Source of the DNA: Palsa-1400 sp036501625
GTDB taxonomy: Bacteria > Verrucomicrobiota > Verrucomicrobiia > Limisphaerales > Palsa-1400
Assembly: GCA_036501625.1 (NCBI GenBank)
Contig: DASXZY010000063.1
Coordinates: 1-64,000, forward strand
Direction of reading: 5' to 3'
Length of the DNA: 64,000 nucleotides
Below the pieces are notes generated by a model. That model had not been told where the DNA came from and made no database searches. It saw nothing but the letters and a program-made list of their open reading frames with translations. The translations under genes and the position numbers were made by a program. This document shows, one piece after another, positions 44,870-55,140 of this stretch; position 1 is the stretch's first letter, and the number at the start of each line of letters is the position of its first letter.

Positions 44870-46915
44870 CTACAATCCCAGTTTCCGTTTGATTTCCTCG
44901 CCCAGAGGCGGCGGCGGAGGGCTGTCCAATGTAACTTTGCGCAGGTCGTTCGTCACGCCGGCGCTGGCCGTGAACGATGTTTGCTCGATGTCGCTCCACG
45001 AATGCACGCCGGAGGGAACGCGGCGCTCGATGAAAAGATCGCGCGGAGGCATGTTGCTGAAGAAGAAGCGTCCTTGCGCGTCGGTGGTAAAAGTCTGTTG
45101 AAAGTAAAAGCAAGGCTCGCCGCGGGACCATCCGTTCATGGACATCGTCACCGCCACCACTTCGCCCGGCGCGGGCGCTCCATTGTTGCGGATCAGCGTG
45201 CCGGTGATGCTGGCCCACGGTTTGAGGCGCAGTTCCAAATGATCGCCCCCTTGGCGAACGTCCTCCTCGGCCCAGCCTGCGGGATGGGAAACGAAAATCG
45301 TCCGGCCATCCGTGCGGGGCTGGAAGGAAAAATCGCCCCGCGCGCCTGTCCGTTGAAAGATGCGTCCTGTTTTATCTTCAGGGCCGTTGGGGCCGATGCC
45401 ATCGGTGTCAAACTTAAATGTATCGTGGCCGGCGGCATAGATGACGGTGGCGCCGCTGGCCGGTTCGCCATTGGGCAGCAGGACCGCGCCGTTCGGCCCC
45501 GTGCCATGCTTGAGGCGCACGAGCAGATTCCTGGTTGTGGCAGCAACCGGCTCGCTTTGATACGGCTCATATCCGTCCGCTTCGACGCGAAAGATCGGCT
45601 TGCTTGAGAGCGCGACATATTCCAGGGAGAAAAGGCCGTTGGTGACCGCGGTTTTGCCCCGGTAATTCCAGAAGGGCAATTCATTCCAGGGGACGGTTTT
45701 CGTGGCAAAGGGCTTGAGCAATTGCTGGATCACCGTCTTGGGCAGGGTGGGCGCGCGCGGCGGCTGATAGCCGGGCGTAACTTCAAAACGCGCGAGCAGT
45801 TTTCCGGTTTCATCATCCACAACCTGGCCGTCAAGAATAATGGCAGGCAGGCCGGACACCTCCACACCCTCAAGCGGGCGGCCGCGCGGCAAGTCCTGCG
45901 GAGGGAGCTGGCCATTGCCGCTGGAATAACCGGGACTGCTGTAATCAACATCGCCACTCTCAATCTCGATCGTCAGATCGTCTTTGTCCCTTTCCAGGAG
46001 GCCTGCCAGGGCGCTAACATTCCAAATGTCACGGCTTCGATTGGCAGCGGCCAGGCGCCAATGGTTCACCTGGACCCACACGCTGAGGGACCCGGCAAAA
46101 AGGCCGTCAAACCTAAACTCCCCGTTCTTCCCGACGCCAGCCGATTGCGAATCCCATGCATCGTCATATCCCAATTGCACCGTCATTCCGCTTGGCAGCG
46201 GCCCGCCGTGGCGGGTTTTGATTTTTCCCGCCAGATGCAGAGCCGGTTTGGCATTCAAGCCGCCCAGCTCGTTGGTCGTGCCGTCCGCCCCGGTCTGGAC
46301 GGTTTTGATGGCCAGCGCGGCGTGGTTGGTGAACGACGGAATGATGCCATAAAGAGACCAACTGGTGGACGCGGGCAAGTGCGCGAACTCAAATGTGCCA
46401 TCGGCACCGGCAGCCGTCTCGAAATGGCCGGCAAAGATTTCGGAACTCCGATCCTTGCCAGAGATGCCGATGCGCACCCCGGCCAGCGGCTCGCCGTCTT
46501 GCAAAACACGCCCGCGCACGGCCGCTCCCGGGTCGAGTTTGATCGTTTGCACGATATTGGTGACAGAAAGCCATTCCATGTGCGGAGCGAATCCGGGCGC
46601 GTTGATTCGCGTTTGGATTTCCGTGAAGCGCGCGTCCCGGCCGAAGATAAATTCGCCGTTGGCATCGGTCAGCACGCGGCCGGGCCAGCCCTCCTGTTCC
46701 CAGCCCCAGCCCCGGCCTTGCGCCATGCCCACCCCGTCGCGTTCCACCCAAACTTTCGGCATCGGCTGGCCGTCCGGCCCAATGACGCGGCCATGAACCG
46801 CAAATTTTGGCGCGGGATGCGGGGCGGCATCGGCAGCCTGGAGGCGAGCCTGCCCGCGGAAGAACGGCGCGAGCAAAACACATCCCCAAAGACGGCCAAG
46901 ACCTGACGCGCGCAT
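44870..46915 (-). CDS. Large exported protein with carboxypeptidase-regulatory-like (Ig-fold) domains
   Basis: A 681-residue protein with an N-terminal signal peptide (LGRLWGCVLLAPFFRGQARLQAADA). Several CnaB/carboxypeptidase-regulatory-like modules are visible: FAVHGRVIGPDGQPMPKVWVERDG, AAVRGRVLQDGEPLAGVRIGISG, LLPNGEPASGATVIYAAG and ASITGTLIRNNGAPAPGEVVAVTM. Each is a 70-100-residue beta sandwich. No catalytic residues are seen. It is probably a cell-envelope structural or binding protein. ATG 46915 was chosen over a TTG at 46933. It converges with the GNAT gene. Confidence 0.82.
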   Translation of the reverse strand: MRASGLGRLWGCVLLAPFFRGQARLQAADAAPHPAPKFAVHGRVIGPDGQPMPKVWVERDGVGMAQGRGWGWEQEGWPGRVLTDANGEFIFGRDARFTEIQTRINAPGFAPHMEWLSVTNIVQTIKLDPGAAVRGRVLQDGEPLAGVRIGISGKDRSSEIFAGHFETAAGADGTFEFAHLPASTSWSLYGIIPSFTNHAALAIKTVQTGADGTTNELGGLNAKPALHLAGKIKTRHGGPLPSGMTVQLGYDDAWDSQSAGVGKNGEFRFDGLFAGSLSVWVQVNHWRLAAANRSRDIWNVSALAGLLERDKDDLTIEIESGDVDYSSPGYSSGNGQLPPQDLPRGRPLEGVEVSGLPAIILDGQVVDDETGKLLARFEVTPGYQPPRAPTLPKTVIQQLLKPFATKTVPWNELPFWNYRGKTAVTNGLFSLEYVALSSKPIFRVEADGYEPYQSEPVAATTRNLLVRLKHGTGPNGAVLLPNGEPASGATVIYAAGHDTFKFDTDGIGPNGPEDKTGRIFQRTGARGDFSFQPRTDGRTIFVSHPAGWAEEDVRQGGDHLELRLKPWASITGTLIRNNGAPAPGEVVAVTMSMNGWSRGEPCFYFQQTFTTDAQGRFFFSNMPPRDLFIERRVPSGVHSWSDIEQTSFTASAGVTNDLRKVTLDSPPPPPLGEEIKRKLGL

Positions 46916-47000
46916 AGAACGGATGTTATACAACGCGCGGCTTTATGAAACATGATTGTTTTGCGCTTGCCTGCCGGCGCGGAGCGGAACATGTTCGCCG

Positions 47001-47779
47001 ATGATGCAGGTGCTGAATTTGAGCGGCAAATCAATCGTCGTCATTGGCGGCACTACAGGGCTGGGCTTCTCGGCGGCACAGTGTTTCGTCCGCGCCGGCG
47101 CTCGCGTGGTGGTGGTGGGGCGCGATCCCAAAAATGTGACGGCCGCGCGGAAAAGCCTTGGCCGCGCCGCCCGCGCTCTGGCATCGGACGCCACGGCCCC
47201 CGCCACAGCCATCCAAGCCATCGAATTGGCGGTCGCGGCTTTCGGGCGCTTGGACGGGCTTTATCACGTCGCTGGCGGCAGCGGACGCCCCTGGGGCGAC
47301 GGCCCCTTGCACGAAATGACCGACGACGGCTGGCATAAGACCCTCGAATGGAACCTGACTTCTGTCATGTATTCCAACCGGGCCGCCCTCTGGCAATTTT
47401 TGCGCCAAGGCGGCGGCGGCACGATTCTCAACCTGGGCAGCGTTCTATCCGATTCTCCTTCGCCGCGATACTTTTCCACGCATGCCTACGCGGCGGCCAA
47501 AGCGGCCATCGCCGGCCTGAGCAAATCAGTCGCGGCCCGTTACGCCGGCGATGGCATCCGTTGCAATGTGATTGAGCCGGCGGTCATGGACACGCCGATG
47601 GCCAAGCGGGCCATTTCCAACAGGCAAATCATGCGCGCTGTCCGGGCCAGGCAGCCTTTGGACGGTGGCCGGGCCGGGAAGCCGTCAGACCTGGATGGCG
47701 CGGCGGCTTATTTTATGAGCGACGCGTCCAAATTTACCACCGGCCAAGTGCTGGCGGTGGACGGAGGCTGGGGCCTGGC

Positions 47780-47783
<4 letters not shown>
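47001..47783 (+). CDS. Short-chain dehydrogenase/reductase
   Basis: A classical SDR of 260 residues. The NAD(P) motif is IGGTTGLGFSAAQCF near the N-terminus, YHVAGGSGRPWG corresponds to the NAG-type strand, and the active-site pair is YAAAK with the serine in NLGSVLSDSPSP. The C-terminal ending FTTGQVLAVDGGWGLA is typical. It could oxidise or reduce a sugar acid or polyol. ATG 47001 is preferred over an upstream TTG. Its stop overlaps the SIS gene start (ATGA), beginning a four-gene overlapping operon. Confidence 0.9.
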
Positions 47784-48573
<790 letters not shown>

Positions 48574-48577
<4 letters not shown>

Positions 48578-49611
48578 AAGAACGCCCCCTCCGCACGACC
48601 GTCATCGGCAGCTACCCTTTCCCCGGCTGGCTGGAATTCGCGTGCGCCCATTTGGACCAATTCGGCGAGGCCGACCGGGCCGAGTTGCGCGACGATGCGG
48701 TCATCGCCGCCATCCACGACCAGACGGCGGCTGGCCTGGACGTCATTACCGACGGCGAACAAACGCGGCTCGATTTCAACCTCTCGTTTTACGGCCATCT
48801 GGACGGCTTATCCCTCGAAGCGTCGCCGCCGCGCCGATTCGGGCCGCCCGCGCACGATCAGCGCGGCAAGCATCGGGTGGCCGGCCCGCTGGGCAGCGCG
48901 CGCGGCTTGGGCGTGGTTGAGGAATTCAAACGACTCGCCTGCCTCGCGCCGGCCGGCCCCGCGCTCAAAGCCAGCGTGCCAGGCCCCTACACCTTAAGCG
49001 GGCGGCTGGAGCCGAACGAAAATTACCCCGACCGCTTCGCCCTGGCCGAGGCGCTCATTCCAGTCGTGCGGCGCGAATTGTCCGATTTGGTGGCGGCCGG
49101 CTGCCGTGAAATTACCGTCGATGAGCCGTCGATGAGTTGTTACGCGCACCGGGAAGACCCAGCACGGCTGGTTGATATTTTCAACCGCACGGCCGCGCCC
49201 GCCATCGGCAAATGCCGGCTCTCGACGCATCTTTGTTTTGGCAATTACAAGGGGCGCGCCGTCGGCCCCCGGACGTACCGGCCGATGTTTCCGGCATTCC
49301 TCGAATTCATGGTGGATGAAATCCACGTCGAGATGGCCAGCCGCGAGTTCTCGGAATTGGAGATTGTGGGAGAAATCGCGGCGCGGCGGGACGTGGCGGT
49401 GGGTATTATTGACGTCAAAAGCTATTACATTGAAACACCGCAAGATGTGGCGGAGCGGGTGCGGCGCTGCCTCAAATTCGCGCCCGCCGAACGGCTCTCC
49501 TTCGCGCCGGATTGCGGCCTGAGCCAGACCGCGCGATGGGCGGCGGCGCGGAAATTGAAGAATATGGTTGAGGGAGTGAAGATCGTCCGCCGCGAATTGG
49601 GACTCGCGTGA
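48574..49611 (+). CDS. MetE-core (cobalamin-independent methionine synthase C-terminal type) methyltransferase-like protein
   Basis: A 345-residue TIM-barrel protein equivalent to the C-terminal half of MetE only. All four zinc ligands are present: H219 and C221 in STHLCFGN, E253 in IHVEMASRE, and C314 in FAPDCGLSQTARWAA. The core motif ITVDEPSMS is also intact. It lacks the N-terminal MetE domain that helps bind folate, as do archaeal core-MetE proteins using other methyl donors. The setting (SDR, SIS, metallo-hydrolase) is unusual for methionine synthesis. Four-base overlaps on both sides show tight coupling. The methyl donor and acceptor are unknown. Confidence 0.85.
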
Positions 49612-50459
49612 GACAGCCCCACGCCAAAGACGAGGTGTTTCTGGCCGGCGTTCGCCGCGTGCTGGAGACAGGCCGCGCGGCGATTTGGTGGCTGGGCCAG
49701 AGCGGGTTTCTCGCCGCGGACAAAGGCCGGGCGCTGGCATGCGATCCTTATCTCTCTGACTCGCTCACACGCAAGTACTCGAATACAGACAAGCCGCACG
49801 TTCGCATGACAGAACGGGTGGTGGAACCCGCGGCCCTCGGCGCGCTGGGAGTCATCGACGCCATCACCTGCACCCATCAGCACACCGATCATCTCGATGC
49901 TGAAACGCTGTTGCCTTTGCTGGCCGCCAATCCGCAAGCGCGCCTGATTCTGCCGTCCGCCATCGCGGACTTCGCGGCCGAACGCCTCGGCGCGGCGGCG
50001 GCGGGCCGGTTTGTCACGTTGGACGACGGCCAATCCGCGGAGGCTGGCGGCGCCGTCTTCCATGGCATCGCCGCCGCGCACAACTCCGTTGAGCGCGACC
50101 CGCAGGGGCGATGCCGGTTCCTTGGCTGCATTGTGGAATGGGGCGGACGGACGTTTTACCACAGTGGCGACACGATCATGCATGGCGGCCTCGTTCCGTC
50201 GCTGCAAAAGTTTCGAATTGACGTTGCCTTTTTGCCCATCAACGGCGACCGCCCGGAGCGGGGCGTGGCCGGAAATCTCAACGGCCTGGAAGCAGCCCGC
50301 CTGGCACACGACATCGGCGCGCGCCTTGCCATTCCCTGTCACTACGATTTATTCGAGTTCAACACCGCTTCGCCGGATGAGTTCGCCGCAGAATGCCGCG
50401 CGCTGGGCCAGCCCTTCCATGTGCTCCAGAATGGCGAGTCTTATGTTTTCAACCGTTGA
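49608..50459 (+). CDS. UlaG-like metallo-beta-lactamase-fold hydrolase
   Basis: A 283-residue protein with the metal-binding segment TCTHQHTDHLDAETL (an H-X-H-X-D-H-type site with the first His shifted), GRTFYHSGDTIMHGG with further ligands, and AIPCHYDLFEF toward the C-terminus. The fold resembles UlaG, the L-ascorbate-6-phosphate lactonase, so lactone hydrolysis of a sugar acid is plausible. The GTG start overlaps the preceding stop (GTGA). It is the last gene of the four-gene operon and ends just before the convergent Nif3-like gene. Confidence 0.85.
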   Translation: MRQPHAKDEVFLAGVRRVLETGRAAIWWLGQSGFLAADKGRALACDPYLSDSLTRKYSNTDKPHVRMTERVVEPAALGALGVIDAITCTHQHTDHLDAETLLPLLAANPQARLILPSAIADFAAERLGAAAAGRFVTLDDGQSAEAGGAVFHGIAAAHNSVERDPQGRCRFLGCIVEWGGRTFYHSGDTIMHGGLVPSLQKFRIDVAFLPINGDRPERGVAGNLNGLEAARLAHDIGARLAIPCHYDLFEFNTASPDEFAAECRALGQPFHVLQNGESYVFNR

Positions 50460-50462
50460 TCT

Positions 50463-51224
50463 TCACAATCCGGTCGGATGATCCAAAAACGTCCACGGCA
50501 CGCCGAACGTTTTCGCGAGGTCCGCGGCCAAAGCTCTGACTCCAAAAGTCTCCGTCGCGTAATGGCCGCCGTAGAAAACATTCAATCCCAAATCCTCCGC
50601 CAGCGCGCAAGTCCAGTGCGGGCCTTCCCCCGTGATGAAGGTATCCACATTTTCCTGGGCCGCGATTTTCAGGCTGCTGCCCGCGCCGCCGGTCACGACC
50701 CCAATCCGCCCGCACCTTCCGCTGCCGCCCGGCAGCAGGTGCGGCGCGCGGCCCAGGACGGCCGCCAGCTTATCCCCCAATTCGAGCCGCGAAATGCTGG
50801 CGCGCGTTTGCCAGCCTATGGGCCGGCCTTTTTCCGTGAAAAACGGCTTGAGCTTTTTGAATCCCAAGGCCGCGCACAATTGGGCGTTGTTGCCCAAACG
50901 CGGATGGGCGTCCAGCGGCAGATGCGAGCTGTAAACGGCTACATTATGGTTGACCAACAGCCCGATCAGTTCGCGCCGTTTCCCTGTCCAGGGCGCGGAG
51001 GGACTCCAGAATAATCCGTGATGAACGATCATCAAATCGGCCCCGGCATCAATGGCCAGCTTGACCGTGGCCAGGGAGGCATCGACGCAAGCGGCGATCC
51101 GCGCAACGTGGCCTGAGTTCTCCACCTGCAGCCCGTTGAATGCGCCGTCCCAATCCGTAAAAGCATCGGGCTGAAGAAGTTTTTGGCAGCGGGCCACGAT
51201 GTCCGCCAGTTTCGCCTTTGGCAT
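50463..51224 (-). CDS. Nif3-like dinuclear metal-centre protein
   Basis: A 253-residue protein of the NIF3/YbgI (GTP cyclohydrolase I type 2 family) group. It has LMIVHHGLFWSP (metal-binding His pair), VAVYSSHLPLDAHPRLGNNAQLCAALG, RIGVVTGGAGSSLKIAAQENVDTFITGE and FYGGHYATETFGVRALA. These ring-shaped hexamers hold two metals; the cellular substrate is not settled. ATG 51224 was chosen by alignment with family N-termini (MPKAKLADIVARCQ); ATG 51269 would add fifteen residues. Confidence 0.9.
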   Translation of the reverse strand: MPKAKLADIVARCQKLLQPDAFTDWDGAFNGLQVENSGHVARIAACVDASLATVKLAIDAGADLMIVHHGLFWSPSAPWTGKRRELIGLLVNHNVAVYSSHLPLDAHPRLGNNAQLCAALGFKKLKPFFTEKGRPIGWQTRASISRLELGDKLAAVLGRAPHLLPGGSGRCGRIGVVTGGAGSSLKIAAQENVDTFITGEGPHWTCALAEDLGLNVFYGGHYATETFGVRALAADLAKTFGVPWTFLDHPTGL

Positions 51225-51313
51225 GGGAGCATCAGAGCAAAAAGCGGGCGGGCGCGCGAGCGAATTCATTCTCGTAGAATCAGGCGGGCCGTTGTAGCCT
51301 GCGATTGACGATT

Positions 51314-52666
51314 ATGGCGCAACAACAAAAAACGGAAGTCAACCGTGTGCAGGCGCTGCTCATGGAAATGTTCGGCCTCAGCGCGGGGGTGTCCTGGCTG
51401 GCCTGCCTGGTGACGATTGTCGCAGTGCTCGCGGCTGTGTTTTGGTTTTTTCATTCCGCGCCGCCGACGACCCTCAGCATAACCAGCGGGCCTAAAGGCA
51501 GCAGCTTCGAATCCACCGCAATCAAATATCAGGCGATCCTGGCAAAGGAGGGCGTCACCTTGCAGATCATTCCGTCCGCCGGCTCGGATGAAAATCTGCG
51601 CCGGCTGCAAGACCCTTCCAGCGGCGTGGATATTGGTTTTGTGCAAGGCGGGATTACCAATGACCCCGAGAGCGCCAAGGCGAGCCGGGTCGTTTCGCTG
51701 GGCAGCATTTCCTACCAGCCGATGATGATCTTTTATCGCGGATCGACGCTCAACGTGCTCTCGGAGCTTAAGGGCAAACGCCTGGTCATCGGCCCGCCCG
51801 GCAGCGGCGACCGTTCCCTCGCCCTAACGCTGCTGGAGACCAACGGCATTTCCAGCAACTCCGCCACCTTCGTCGATTTGGACTCCGAAGCCGCCGCGGA
51901 GGCCCTGCGCGGCGGCCGGGTCGATGCGATTTTTCTGATGGGCGATTCCGCTTCATCGCAAGTCATGCGCTCGCTCCTGATCAGCCGGGATATTCATCTT
52001 TACGATGTCATCCAGGCCGACGCTTATATCCGCCGGTTCACTTATTTGAGCAAACTGGACCTGCCGCGAGGCTCAATCGATTTTGGCCAGGACGTTCCCG
52101 ATCATGATGTGCAACTCATCGCCCCGACGGTGGAATTGCTGGCGCGGCCGAGCCTCCACCCGGCCTTGACGGACCTGCTGCTGGAGACGGCCAAGCATGT
52201 CAATGGCAAGGCCAGCCTGCTGCGGCGCCAGGACGAGTTCCCGGCCCCGATGGAGCATGGGTTTCCCATCAGCGGCGACGCGGCCCGATTCTACAAATCC
52301 GGCAAGCGATTCTTTTACCGCTACCTGCCCTTCTGGCTGGCCAGCCTTGTCAACCGCATCGTCGTGGCTTTCGTGCCCATGATCGTTGTGCTGGTGCCGG
52401 CGTTGCGCCTGATCCCGGCGCTTTTTCGCTGGCGCATGCGCACCCGCATCTTCCACTGGTACCGCTCCCTGCTGGCGCTGGAGAAAGACGTGCAAACAAC
52501 AGCCGTGAAAACCGAGCCGGAAAAATTGCTCGGACGCCTGGATGAAATCGAAATCGCCGTCAACAAGATGAAAGTGCCCGCCTCGTTCGCCGAGCAATTT
52601 TATGGACTGCGGGGGCACATCGGCTTCGTGCGCGACCGCATCCTGCACGACGGCAAAACAACATGA
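51314..52666 (+). CDS. TAXI-family (TRAP-type) solute-binding protein with membrane anchors
   Basis: A 450-residue protein. A membrane helix at about residues 28-48 (WLACLVTIVAVLAAVFWFF) is followed by a TAXI-type binding domain (TLSITSGPKGSSFESTAIKYQAILAKEGVTLQIIPSAGSDENLRRLQ, GVDIGFVQGGI, GKRLVIGPPGSGDRSLALTLLE). A second hydrophobic stretch is near residues 340-370 (LASLVNRIVVAFVPMIVVLVPALRLI). No TRAP permease gene is nearby, so it may pair with a distant one or act as a sensor. It is coupled to the CBM9-like gene by ATGA. ATG 51314 is preferred to TTG 51305. Confidence 0.87.
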   Translation: MAQQQKTEVNRVQALLMEMFGLSAGVSWLACLVTIVAVLAAVFWFFHSAPPTTLSITSGPKGSSFESTAIKYQAILAKEGVTLQIIPSAGSDENLRRLQDPSSGVDIGFVQGGITNDPESAKASRVVSLGSISYQPMMIFYRGSTLNVLSELKGKRLVIGPPGSGDRSLALTLLETNGISSNSATFVDLDSEAAAEALRGGRVDAIFLMGDSASSQVMRSLLISRDIHLYDVIQADAYIRRFTYLSKLDLPRGSIDFGQDVPDHDVQLIAPTVELLARPSLHPALTDLLLETAKHVNGKASLLRRQDEFPAPMEHGFPISGDAARFYKSGKRFFYRYLPFWLASLVNRIVVAFVPMIVVLVPALRLIPALFRWRMRTRIFHWYRSLLALEKDVQTTAVKTEPEKLLGRLDEIEIAVNKMKVPASFAEQFYGLRGHIGFVRDRILHDGKTT

Positions 52667-53340
52667 GCGACGCTCCAACTTACTCCGTGGCCTGGGCCGC
52701 AACTTTGCCCCGGCTTGAAGCGAACTGGGACGACCCGGCCTGGCAGGCGGCGGAAACAGCCGGGTTGGCAAATTTTCGCCCGGAAGGCAGCGACCATCGC
52801 CCGGCCGCCAGTCTGAGGCTCCTTCACGACGGGCAGGCGCTGCGCGGCATCTACCTGGTTCGCGACCGTTACGTCCGCTCCATTCGAACAAATTATTTTG
52901 ACGAGGTGTGGAACGACAGTTGCGTCGAAATTTTTTTGCAGCCGCGCCCAGAGTCCGGTTATTTCAACTTGGAGATGAACGCGGGCGGCGCGCATCTCTG
53001 CAACTACATCGAAGACCCTGAACGCGTGCCGGGCGGATTCAAGAAATCCACGCGCCTGCCGCCGGAAATCGGCCTGCGGATCAAAGTGCGCTCTTCCCTG
53101 CCCAAAATCGTGGACCCGGAAATCGCTGAGCCGGTGGAGTGGCAGTTGAATTTCTTCGCGCCGCTGGACGTGTTCGAGCATTACTGCGGCCCCCTGGGAG
53201 GATTGCGCGGCCAGCGCTGGCGCGGAAACTTTTACAAATGCGGGGACGAAGGCTCGCACCCGCACTGGGGTTCGTGGGCGCCGGTGGATGTTTTTAATTT
53301 CCATCTCCCGCGCTGTTTTGGCACGCTTTGTTTTCTATGA
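52663..53340 (+). CDS. Carbohydrate-binding CBM9-like protein
   Basis: A 225-residue protein with the CBM9_2-like pattern: DDPAWQAAETAGLANFRPEG, LRGIYLVRDRYVRSIRTNYFDEVWNDSCVEIFLQP, YFNLEMNAGGAHLCNYIEDPERVP and a terminal PVDVFNFHLPRCFGTLCF. No signal peptide is visible, which is unusual for a glycan-binding module. Overlapping start and stop codons (ATGA) on both sides join it to the TAXI and FAH genes. It may bind sugar or sugar-acid ligands; no catalytic function can be inferred. Confidence 0.82.
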   Translation: MSDAPTYSVAWAATLPRLEANWDDPAWQAAETAGLANFRPEGSDHRPAASLRLLHDGQALRGIYLVRDRYVRSIRTNYFDEVWNDSCVEIFLQPRPESGYFNLEMNAGGAHLCNYIEDPERVPGGFKKSTRLPPEIGLRIKVRSSLPKIVDPEIAEPVEWQLNFFAPLDVFEHYCGPLGGLRGQRWRGNFYKCGDEGSHPHWGSWAPVDVFNFHLPRCFGTLCFL

Positions 53341-54176
53341 CACCAGGCGTGAAAATATTCTCGACAGAATTGGGCTTGCTCGCGGAAACCGGGCGGGGCT
53401 ATTTCGCGCTGCCGGCTTCCTTCGGCCTTGACGATCTGTTTGCCGATGCCAATCCAGCGGCGCGCCTGGAAGCGGCCCTGGCCGGAGCGCGGGCGGTTGA
53501 AGGAGTCCCGGCGGCATTGCGCCCTCTTGTGCAATCGCAGGAAATCTGGGCGGCGGGCGTAACATATTATCGCAGCCGAACCGCGCGGATGGAGGAATCG
53601 CAGGCGGCGGGCGGAGGCAGTTTCTATGACAAGGTTTATGAGGCGGAACGACCGGAGCTTTTTTTCAAGTCATCGCCGCACCGAGTGGCCGCGCCGGGCG
53701 CCCACGTGCGCATTCGCACCGATTCGCGCTGGAACGTGCCCGAACCGGAATTGACCCTGGCCATCAACTCCGCGGGGAAGATTTTCGGCTATACTCTCGG
53801 CAACGACATGTCTTCGCGCGATATCGAAGGCGAGAACCCGCTCTACCTGCCGCAAGCCAAGGTTTATGACCAGTCCGCCGCGGTGGGGCCTTGCCTGGTC
53901 GTGAGCGCGCAATTACCGCCCCCGGAGGCGGTTATCGGCGTGGATGTCCGGCGGGATGGCCAGTCCGTTTTTTCGGGCGAAACCACCCTCGGCCAAATCA
54001 AGCGCCCGCTGCCGTCGCTGGCGGAATGGCTCTTTCGCGACAATTCCTTTCCGCGCGGTTGTTATCTCATGACGGGCACCGGCGTCGTGCCGCCGGATTC
54101 GTTCACGCTGCGCCGCGGCGATGAAATCCGCATCAGCCTCGCTCCCGTCGGCGTTCTCGTGAATATCGTTGCTTGA
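53337..54176 (+). CDS. Fumarylacetoacetate hydrolase (FAH) family protein
   Basis: A 279-residue protein with the FAH metal and active-site motif spanning WNVPEPELTLAINSAGKIFGYTLGNDMSSRDIEGENPLYLPQAKVYDQSAAVGPCLV (metal ligands Glu, Glu, Asp). Members hydrolyse or isomerise beta-diketo acids or dehydrate 2-keto-3-deoxy acids. Beside a mannonate-dehydratase-like enzyme, a role on a 2-keto-3-deoxy sugar acid is attractive. The start ATG 53337 overlaps the CBM9-like stop (ATGA); a TTG at 53328 is possible but would overlap more. Confidence 0.88.
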   Translation: MTPGVKIFSTELGLLAETGRGYFALPASFGLDDLFADANPAARLEAALAGARAVEGVPAALRPLVQSQEIWAAGVTYYRSRTARMEESQAAGGGSFYDKVYEAERPELFFKSSPHRVAAPGAHVRIRTDSRWNVPEPELTLAINSAGKIFGYTLGNDMSSRDIEGENPLYLPQAKVYDQSAAVGPCLVVSAQLPPPEAVIGVDVRRDGQSVFSGETTLGQIKRPLPSLAEWLFRDNSFPRGCYLMTGTGVVPPDSFTLRRGDEIRISLAPVGVLVNIVA

Positions 54177-54194
54177 CAACCAACCAATTCCTCT

Positions 54195-55133
54195 ATGCGG
54201 CTTTCGATGATTGTCAATCCGTTCAATGAACGAAATCTCCAATTGGCGGCCCAGGTCGGCGTCACGGATATTGTGCTTGCGTATCCCGGGGCAGGTCTGA
54301 AGCCGCTGCTTGAGGCCAAACAGATGACGGAAGCGGCGGGCTTGCGGCTGACACATTTGGAGCGGAAAATTCCGCATCTGAAGTTCGTTCATAATTTGCC
54401 GGGGCGCGACGCGCAGATCGAAGATTTCAAAACGCTCATCCGCAACATGGCGGAAGCCGGGATGGAGGTGCTGTGCTACAACTGGATGCCGGACGAAGAC
54501 TGGCAGCGAACCAGTTGCGAGGCGGCCGAGCGCGGCGGGGCGCGCGTGACGGAATTTAACCTCGCGCACATTGGCCGGAATGTGACCGATGCCGACGGCC
54601 GCCCGCCCACGCCGACGCCCGCGGCCAAGTTATGGGAGAACCTGGAATATTTTCTCAATCAAGTCCTCCCCGTTGCTGAAGACGCCGGCCTCCGCCTCGC
54701 GCTGCACCCCGACGATCCGCCGCTGCCTGAATTGCTGGGCCAGCCGCGCATCATCATTTCCAACGAGGCATTCCGCCGCGTCGTCGAGCTGGCGCCGAGT
54801 CCCTACAACGGCCTCTGTTATTGCGTTGGTTCGCTGCATCCGGCTGGCGTCGATGTGATTGCGGGCATCCGCTCGCTGGCCGACAAAATTTTCTTCGTTC
54901 ACGCGCGCAACGTGCGCGGCCACGCCGCCCATTTTGTCGAGACCTGGCATGACAATGGCGAGATCAACATGCCCGCAGTCATCCGCGCGCTCAAGGCCGC
55001 CGGCTACCGCGGCACGGTGCGCCCGGACCACACTCCCTCCATGGCCGGCGAATCCAACGCCACGCCCGGTTACGAAATGCTGGGACGCCTTTTCGCCGCC
55101 GGCTACCTTCGCGGATTGATGCAGGCTGTTTGA
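54195..55133 (+). CDS. Mannonate dehydratase-like TIM-barrel protein
   Basis: A 312-residue protein resembling D-mannonate dehydratase (UxuA family, xylose-isomerase-like barrel), which makes 2-keto-3-deoxygluconate. Family landmarks are ALHPDDPPLPELLGQPRIIIS, LCYCVGSLHPAGVDV, IFFVHARNVRGHAAHFVETWHDNGEINMPAVIRALKAAGYRGTVRPDHTP and YEMLGRLFAAGYLRGL. It is shorter than E. coli UxuA (394 residues). It follows the FAH gene by 18 bases and ends the second catabolic cluster. Confidence 0.87.
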   Translation: MRLSMIVNPFNERNLQLAAQVGVTDIVLAYPGAGLKPLLEAKQMTEAAGLRLTHLERKIPHLKFVHNLPGRDAQIEDFKTLIRNMAEAGMEVLCYNWMPDEDWQRTSCEAAERGGARVTEFNLAHIGRNVTDADGRPPTPTPAAKLWENLEYFLNQVLPVAEDAGLRLALHPDDPPLPELLGQPRIIISNEAFRRVVELAPSPYNGLCYCVGSLHPAGVDVIAGIRSLADKIFFVHARNVRGHAAHFVETWHDNGEINMPAVIRALKAAGYRGTVRPDHTPSMAGESNATPGYEMLGRLFAAGYLRGLMQAV

Positions 55134-55140
55134 CACGGTG

